From Mytilus trossulus (lineage: Eukaryota > Mollusca > Bivalvia > Mytilida > Mytilidae), in contig NC_086381.1 in the NCBI RefSeq assembly GCF_036588685.1, positions 66,471,436 through 66,535,435 on the forward strand: DNA of 64,000 bases, in the 5' to 3' direction. Of the stretch, positions 56,678 through 64,000 are shown one piece after another. Positions within the stretch are counted from its first letter, which is position 1; each line of letters opens with the position of its first letter. The notes beneath the pieces are model-generated. The model was not told where the DNA came from. It did no database searches and worked only from the letters and a program-made list of their open reading frames with translations. Position numbers and translations under genes: made by a program.

Positions 56678-59600
56678 CTAAAAAATATTGTACAAAACAA
56701 TAAGATTGATTTTCCAAACATCTTGGTTTTAAATGACGAAAAGTATTTTTTTATTATTTGAAATTTAAAATACGATTGTGAATGAGCCTGCCCTCTTAAA
56801 AAGTAAAACAACAAAAATACCGAACTCTAAGGAAATTTCAAAACGGAATGTCCCTTGATAATTGGTAAAATCAAAAGCTCAAACACATCAAACGAAAGGA
56901 AAACAACTGTCATATTCCTGACTTGGTACAGGCATTTCCTAATGTACAAAATGGTGGATTAAACCTGGTTTTGAAGATAACAAGTACACAATATAAATTG
57001 AGAATGTGTATATGGGCCTCAGATGCCCCGCTTGTAAATATGCATAAGTCAATTGATTAAGTATTCCATTTATAAAGGGGCATAACTCAAGAACGGTAAA
57101 ACTGACGCCACCCAATTTCAAACTTGTTCTTTGTTTTGTGGTAATAAGCAATGTGTAAAAGTTTCATAACATTTTGTTGAGGCAAACCAAAGTTAGAGAC
57201 AAGAAACGACAGATTAAGTATTCCATTTATAAAGGGGCATAACTCAAGAACGGTAAAAAGTGACGCCACCCAATTTCGAACTTGTTCTGTGATTTGTGGG
57301 AATAAGCATTGTGTATAAATTTCAGAACATTTAGTTGAGGCAAACTAAATGAAGAAAACGCAAACGAAAAAATCAGCAATTTTCAGCAATATTTATGTTT
57401 CTAAGGGAGCAAAATTCAAGAACGGCAAAAGTGATGCCACCCTATTTCAAACTTAATCTGTGATTTGTGCTTATAAGCATTGTGTATAAGATTCATAACA
57501 TTCGGATGAGACAAACTAAAGTTAGAAAATGGAAACGAAAAATTCAGCATGTTTTATGCTTATAAAGGGGCATAACTCATAAACGGTAAAAGTGACGCCA
57601 TCCAAATTCAACTTAATCTGTGATTTGTGACAAGGGTAACACTTAATGCCCCCTCCGTTACGGCAGGGGAATCAAAATGTAAATAATTGCAAGTCATCAA
57701 ACATTGAGCAAAACTCCTCCTGTAAAAATAAGAAGAAAGAGTAGATGGACCATGTTTAAATCGCATACATTTTTGATGCATTCAGAATTTACAAATCAAG
57801 GTAAAATTAAAACTGTAAGGATTCGTGTGCTCTCCAAAAGGAACGAAACTGGGAGCGTCGAAAGTGTAAGCGTTTTATACTTTGCATTTTCATACAAAAA
57901 ATTGCGTGTCATTAGCACATTCCTGTAAACGAAGAACTTAAAATAGCAACACTCACGTGCTTAACGTATTAAAAGTGATATGTAAACGTCATACAATGAG
58001 ACAAAAGGTACTTTAATACTGAAAAATTAATAGCATGACAATATCAAAGCTGAAATCATCAAGTTTGTTTATGGGTAAATGTTTGAAGTCGTCAATTTTT
58101 GTGGATATCAAAATTACATCAAGATAGAAGCCTACAATGCATTTCCTGTAGTTTCCCTGATCTCAAGTGCACTGGGACTTATGGGTCACATGTATGCACT
58201 GACATATAGGTTACAGAGTGACAGAACTTCATAAATATATCTGAAAGTGAAGTTAAAAAGCTTGTCGATATGTTTTTATTTTTGTTTTAGAGGGTTATGT
58301 ATAAGAAGTAATCAAGGCAGGTCCTGGGAAGACATGTTTTGACGCTATTCGATGGAGATCGCCTAATCATAACAACAACAATAAAAACCACTGGACCATC
58401 ACGTCACAATGGTTAAACATCTTAGTAAGGGCTTAACCCCCCCTAACGTAATACAGTGATTGTGGAAATACACATATTAACGTATTTATCACTGTATTCT
58501 TTTCCCAAATAATTAATTTCCATCATTTGTTCATTGGAAAAAATCTAAAGAAACAAACCAACATTTTGCTATTTCAGATCCTGACGGTTAGTCAATGTTT
58601 TGGTTCTGCCATAATTTATAACATATTTTGTTTTAAATTTGGAAGTTGATAAATAAATAAATGACTAAGAAACTAAGGTTCGAACTCTTCCAAGAAAAAG
58701 TTTACCTCAGAAGAATTTGGTAATATTATTGGTCCCGTATTGATATATAACTCATAACGTTTCTTCTTATACTAGTGATTCATTTATTTTCGTAGAAACT
58801 AATTTTCGTGGATTGATTTACCACGAGTAATAATGAATCTACAAGCTATACATTCCGTGCTGTCAAATGTTTTATTGGAGTCTTTCTTAAGTAGTGTTAT
58901 GTAAGAAGGTGCTTTGGACGCATCAAATTAATAACGTTTTAATTTGTTGTTTCACAATAATATTGTAAAGGACTAAAACGAAAAATATAGTAGTAAAAAA
59001 AACAACCTAAAGGTGTACAAGATAAATTAAAAACTTAATAAAGGTTATCTCATTAGCAAGCATACCGCATCTTCCTATTTTCATAAATATAATTTATTTT
59101 GCACGATTCATTTGATACAAATTATCTACTCTACCTGCCGTTAACTAAAGATATTTACCAAGAAATGTAACAATAAAAACCTGCTTCTCTTCAGAATCTA
59201 TTCTCATCAGTTCCGCTCCTTCGAGACCACATTTTGAATCATACTCTGCAGACTGCAATGAAGTATCTTTACCATGAATCTTATAACAACTCTGAATCGT
59301 TTCACTATAGACGTAACCACTTCTTTTTGGGCATCGACCTGTAATTCAAAGTATGTTTTTGTTAGTAAATGTGTAGAAATTAGTTCTTCACCAACTATTT
59401 AGCCATATTAACAGTGATTTATGAATAAAAATCAATGGTTGACATTACCCCTACATAAAAAGTTTAAAAACAATAAATACTCGACGGAATAACAATACCT
59501 AGAATACTCCATTCACATCTATTAATCCGAATAAAGCTAGTTTCTAAATCATTGACCTCCATGCAATATTAACATGACTGAACCAAATAGAACCGTTTGG

Positions 59601-62600
59601 AAGATTGCGAGTTGATAGCAGATGCTGGTAGTAACCTCATAGTGCTAATGCATTTCTTATTTGTACAGTCAATTGTATATCTTCAACTTCTTTCTTTAGA
59701 AATGATATATTACAATCATTTTACAAAAATGAAGAAAAAAAATATTCAGCGAACTTTCTCTTTTTTAATTTACATTTAGAATAACAAAGAACATAGTTAA
59801 ACAAATCATTATGATTGCTACTAAACCAGATTTCACTTTGTTTCCATATTGATCTATCTTTAAAGATTAAATTACAATTTTAAGGATGTTTTCTACTTTG
59901 CTTCAAAATACCAAGCTTTAGCAAAACCTGTTAAAAATTGATAGAATATAAATAACAGACAAAACAAAAAGAAAAAAAAAAGAATAAAATAAAAGGTTCG
60001 TGCCTAGGTTTATAAGATATAAGCCAGTGAAAATGTGGCGGGAAGTGAATAGCTCTATACTTTTCATACCTATAACACTGATTCTTATTTTCTTTCCAGA
60101 ACTATGAAAATAACAAGGATTTTATAAGATTCTGAGAATTAGCGGTAAGCGGGCAAAATGTTTAATGGTACTATATGGATAATGGCAGAGGATTCCGTAT
60201 ATCTAATAAAAAATAAAAACAAGAACAGCAAACATCCTACAGTCACCTTGAACGTTTTCAAGCTAAAACATTTTCAATTATAATAATGATTACACAAACT
60301 GTTTATATAAAACATGCTAAGAAAAGAATACAACGCTTTCAGAAAATAAATCGACCTAATCTTTGGATCTGTAATAATGGAGATCGTTTTACACAAACAG
60401 ATTGATAATTTTTTACTTACTTATATGTAGGACTGAACAATTTAAAATAATCATTTCTCCTACTATGACTGTTTCTTATGTTTTAGTAAATCTATATATA
60501 TTCTTCTCTAATCAGGTATATACCATGTGAACAACATATATGAGAAGAACAAAATCCGTATCATGCCAACAACTGATTTTAGAATTGATGTGTTTATGTC
60601 CGATGCAAAGACCCTATCAGTGAATCAATGTTAATACCAAAATATGCCATCTTTAATGACATGACAACAGTATCGTAACTATACCCCTTCTGAATAAGTC
60701 AGTTTAAAGGTTTGGTTAGGTTTTGAGGTGCCGACATGTTTTGTGTTTTGTATAGAATATTACCATAAAATGTATATTATTGTATATACAATTTAAAACT
60801 ATTTTTTAAAGCTTTTAAATAGAATCGCCTAAAATCCATTGAGTGTATACTTCATACACCTCATTAATCTCTTTCGTTATATTAAGAAGAAGTATAATAA
60901 CCTAATGCAATTTATATAACACACTGTTTAAATAATTCGAATGGAATCTACATCATTGTGGATTAAACTTTTATAAAGTGTTATGTATTATAACTTAACA
61001 TTGTGATAATGAACGTGGATACCATCATTTTATACACATGTGTGCTTGTGTGGTCTTGCAGAGGTTTAATCACGTCAAACGTGGGAGGTTTAGATAAAGG
61101 ATCTTTAAAACATGGATGTTACCGAATTTGTTTACGCTATCTGCTTTAAAAGTCAAACATTGTCGGTTTGGAGTCTATAGAAGAGAGAAATATTTTCTTT
61201 TGACTTGTATTTTTTGTGTTATCTTTTAAAAAACTTGGGGCATATCATTATTATAATGCAAATACGTAGCCATGTCTTAAACAACCGATGGTCTCGAGTT
61301 TCCATGAAATATTTATGCGAACTATTAACCATATCTCCCCTTACATCTATCATTCATCCCTTTTTACACATTTTATAATTCCTCACATAATTAAGATAAT
61401 ACTGAATAACTTTGATGAGTCTTTTTTTACAATGTCGAACTACGTAATAGATTTGGATCGAGCTCAACTAATGGGTCTTATATGGTCAGAACGCGCTAGA
61501 CTGGTATATTAGGTTAGTTTACAGCAACTGGGTCGGTGCCTTTATTGATGAACGTATCGTTCCCAAGAGTATCACCATCCCAGTAGCCAGCACGTCTGAG
61601 TTGACATGAAATACCAATGGAATGGTCATTACAGTAAATGTTTTTGTAACTAAAACTAATAAAATAAACATTATGTTTTCCCTCCCAAGGCATATAGACG
61701 GCCTTAAACATATATGGCACAATTTATTTTCGAAACTTTTGATTTTTTTATGATCTTTAAATTCGTATTCGGCATTCTCGCTTCTTATGCAGTATAACCG
61801 CGAGTCTTGCTCAATACATCAGTAAACCTTGTATATGTGTTAAGCTTTAACAACTGAACATTAAACAACTAATAAGCATGATTTCAAAGTATCTATGATT
61901 TCCGGGTCTTCGAAAAATAATTTTAAAACTGACCCATGTATTTCACAAACAGAAAAGTAGTTTCATACATTGCTGTTGTAAAACTATTTTCTGTGATTAT
62001 TATATTATTAAAATACTATTAATTTCATGTTTTGGGATAACAGTATGGAAAGGTTTAAAAACAAATCTTAGAACAAATATATTATGGAAACCGAAGAAAA
62101 TGTTAAAAAATTACATGTAAGGGTTTGGTGAATTTTTTAATATGCCTGAACTTAAAATCATTGAATTTTTATACAATGTAGATGTCCAGTATATAAAGGT
62201 TTTGGATGATTTTGACAATCCTCGGAACTACTTTGTTGCCATGCAAAAGTTTCAAAAAATCGAAAACTCCCCAAGCGTCATGAATATTTACAGAATTGTC
62301 AACTGGTCTGTGTAGATCATGTAGATGTGAAATTTTCATTTGTCAATTCAAAAATGCATTACATAGAAAATAATGCACAATATTTCAAATTGCTCAAAAC
62401 CTTAAAGTAGGATTTCCTCTATTAAAATCATTGGTCAAGTCTAATGAAACGTTGATGGTACATTTCCTCTCATGTACCAATGTGACACCTGTCATTAATA
62501 TTTTGGAAATGGTCACCGTCACCACGGAAACAGCAAAAAAGACAACAAAAAAATCAAAATGCTCCAAACGCTCAGAAATTTTAACTGGCATATACATATA

Positions 62601-63136
62601 TATTGCATTTGACTTTGGGATTTAAAAAATGGTTGCAGTAACCGTGACAGTCGTGCGGGTGACATTCTAGTTACTATTGTTGTTGTTATTACTAGTCTTT
62701 GTTATGCCTGGGGTTCTTTTTGTTCAGATGCAAAAAATCAAACACCAACAAATCAAAACAATATTATAACAAAGGCTACAAAATACAAGCAAAACATATT
62801 ATCTTATTTGTAACATAGCCTCTTACTATCTAAAACTAAATGATAGGTCCACCCATCACTGTGGTATCCTTTGATATCCTTCATACCATTTACATATCCT
62901 GCACTTAAACCGATGCACTCTTTGGATGTTTTTGAATGTGAAACTGACATACATTCTGTCATGTGATTACACTGCAAAACACATTCTAAAATGCTCGCCT
63001 TAATTTGGAATATCACCGTCTCATTAAAGTAAATGTTATTAAGTTCTGGTGAATTTTCGGTAAATCCAACTTTTATTTTACATGCAACTATTTGATATGA
63101 TATCAAAATATATACAATTTCATGTAAAAATGCCAT
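56433..63136 (-). CDS. Gene C: secreted PAN/apple + C-type lectin protein (244 aa, three exons)
   Basis: The exons on the minus strand are 63136-62827, 59338-59159 and 56677-56433 (310, 180 and 245 nt). Splice sites and phases are the same as in gene B. The protein equals that of gene B except for Ser instead of Asn at residue 110, just after the first CTLD cysteine. I count five base differences in 735 coding bases, one of them changing an amino acid. It therefore shares the PAN module (C52, C56, C62, C74), the QPD motif at 202-204, WHD at 225-227 and the missing inner disulfide. Its intron 2 acceptor has a slightly different pyrimidine tract (caatattttttag). The insertion-free 3' flank distinguishes it from gene B. 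It is likely secreted and glycan-binding, with the same caveats. Confidence 0.85.
56890..57670. repeat. Bivalve tandem repeat (four units) in intron 2 of gene C
   Basis: Four units start near 57073, 57233, 57402 and 57565. It is collinear with the gene B array and predates the duplication. Confidence 0.8.
58775..58855. mobile_element. Short MITE remnant in intron 2 of gene C
   Basis: Counterpart of 43530-43600, with the same internal deletion. Confidence 0.55.
59159..59338 (-). CDS. Gene C exon 2 (first half of C-type lectin domain)
   Basis: 180 nt with three differences from gene B: two silent, one giving Ser110. Confidence 0.85.
60545..60775 (-). mobile_element. Retroelement fragment in intron 1 of gene C, internally deleted
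   Basis: It corresponds to 45975-46205 of copy 1. The 3' terminal 0.6 kb is missing, with the break at 'accatgtgaacaacatatatgag'. Confidence 0.7.
61514..61722 (-). other. Exon-like open frame in intron 1 of gene C
   Basis: The minus-strand frame reads YMPWEGKHNVYFISFSYKN, then CNDHSIGISCQLRRAGYWD and GDTLGNDTFINKGTDPVAVN, ending in TAA. Tryptophan, cysteine and glycine content is unusually protein-like for this AT-rich DNA. A possible acceptor (tttaag) precedes GCC near 61705. I do not recognise the family. The gene B counterpart at 46958-47158 is frameshifted and has a stop. It could be a terminal exon of another gene, an old exon remnant, or chance. Confidence 0.35.
62827..63136 (-). CDS. 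Gene C exon 1 (signal peptide and PAN-like module)
   Basis: 310 nt. The translation is identical to gene B exon 1. The donor is GTAAGA. Confidence 0.9.
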
Positions 63137-64000
63137 ATTATATATTAAACATAATAAGATAGTCCCAATTAGTGAGTAAGTAAAGCCATATGAACTGACG
63201 ATGCATAAGTGATGATATTCCTTAATGAATTGTACATAAATATATAATATCGATATTGTTTCACAGCATCCAATTATATCTCTGATATACTTTACATTTT
63301 AAATAACTGCTTATCAAAACAGTTAGCGGAACCAAAAATTATAACATGTACAGTAACAATATATTTCTGTGTATTTATATTCTTTAAATTACAGGTTTAG
63401 TCTTATAATTATATAATAAATAGCTTGGGGAAATATGTTAGGGTTTAGTTTGGATTAACACAGAAAATTGAAATATGCAAAACCAATCTATCAAATTGTT
63501 CAATCCATTTCATTGAATGTCTGTTTATGATTATCAAACTAATAAAAATTAACACTACACATTACTTTCAATTAAATAAAATTACTTTTAACTAGTAAGA
63601 AAATATTGTAAGACCATTTCATCAAAATTGTAATCCTTTAAAAAGGGTACTTAACACGCTTTCTTGCTAAAAAAGGTAATATATTCTTCTTATCTGGAAC
63701 TTAAAATATTTGCCATGAAATCTGACTATCAAAAGCAACTTTACTTCAAAATATGTTATTGTAACTGTTCCGCTGCACTGGTAAAATAAACTGCCAGTGC
63801 ATTGAAGATTGCAATGAGGAGGTTACCTCATAATGTGGTTGAAGCAAATTAAAATCGCAACCACTGTTTTGTATACTCGAATAGAAAATTAAAGGATGTG
63901 GGGTATCCATCCATGACCAAACAAAAAGCACACAAAAAGCAAAGGAACATCGTTTAAATTGCTGTTGTTTGTCTCAAAGTCATAGTGAGGCCTTAAAAAA
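63137..64000 (-). other. Upstream flank of gene C
   Basis: Nearly identical to 48607-49470. The 61-codon frame at 63746-63931 also occurs in the gene B flank at 49216-49401 with one residue changed. It is hydrophobic only in part and has no recognisable domain. Such near-identity is expected from the recent homogenisation and does not show coding. Confidence 0.5.

Larger units (their letters stand above)
53990..64000. repeat. Segmental duplication copy 2 (contains gene C, runs off the window)
   Basis: It aligns with 33580-49475 except for the CACTA-like insertion and indels. The end of the window falls about 860 bp upstream of the gene C start codon, so the right boundary is unknown. Confidence 0.9.

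Overview
The window is eukaryotic nuclear DNA, very AT-rich, with widely spaced spliced genes and many decayed transposable elements. I recognise several repeat families as ones I know from marine mussels and other bivalves, so a bivalve, probably a mytilid, is the likely source. This is inference from memory of repeat families, not a database result. I see no bacterial, phage or CRISPR content.

Only three genes are well supported, and all belong to one family. Gene A (+, 11329-17922), gene B (-, 40992-48606) and gene C (-, 56433-63136) each have three exons: a 310-nt exon with signal peptide and PAN/apple-like module, a 180-nt exon with the first half of a C-type lectin domain (CTLD), and a 239- or 245-nt exon with the second half. 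Both introns are phase 1. The predicted proteins have 242, 244 and 244 residues, are secreted, and carry a QPD motif. B and C lie in a tandem segmental duplication (copy 1 about 33.6-49.5 kb; copy 2 about 54.0 kb to beyond the window end). Their predicted proteins differ at one residue. A third, older relic of the 3' flank of this unit lies at 24.5-25.8 kb without its lectin exons.

Region by region: 1-11 kb holds dispersed bivalve repeats, a 290-bp tandem array, a retroelement relic with a YxDD-type reverse transcriptase (RT) and a small hairpin element. 11.3-19.2 kb is gene A, with MITEs in intron 1 and an 874-bp long-inverted-repeat element with 9-bp target duplications in its predicted 3' UTR. 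19.3-24.5 kb holds two more RT relics, one with a duplicated YxDD segment. 24.5-33.5 kb holds the relic flank, a CpG-dense palindromic block, a second 290-bp array and a broken gene with an SGNH-hydrolase-like domain. 33.6-49.5 kb is duplication copy 1, which carries a 4.9-kb CACTA-type element downstream of gene B. 49.5-54 kb separates the copies and contains a Penelope-like relic with two direct repeats, each bearing a hammerhead-ribozyme-like core whose stem II covaries, plus a tRNA-derived SINE. 54-64 kb is duplication copy 2.

The three lectins would act in the same place, as secreted or cell-surface glycan-binding proteins of the kind bivalves use in innate immunity or feeding. Function is inferred from family. 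All splice sites are predicted by eye from consensus, phase and agreement among the three paralogues, without transcript support.
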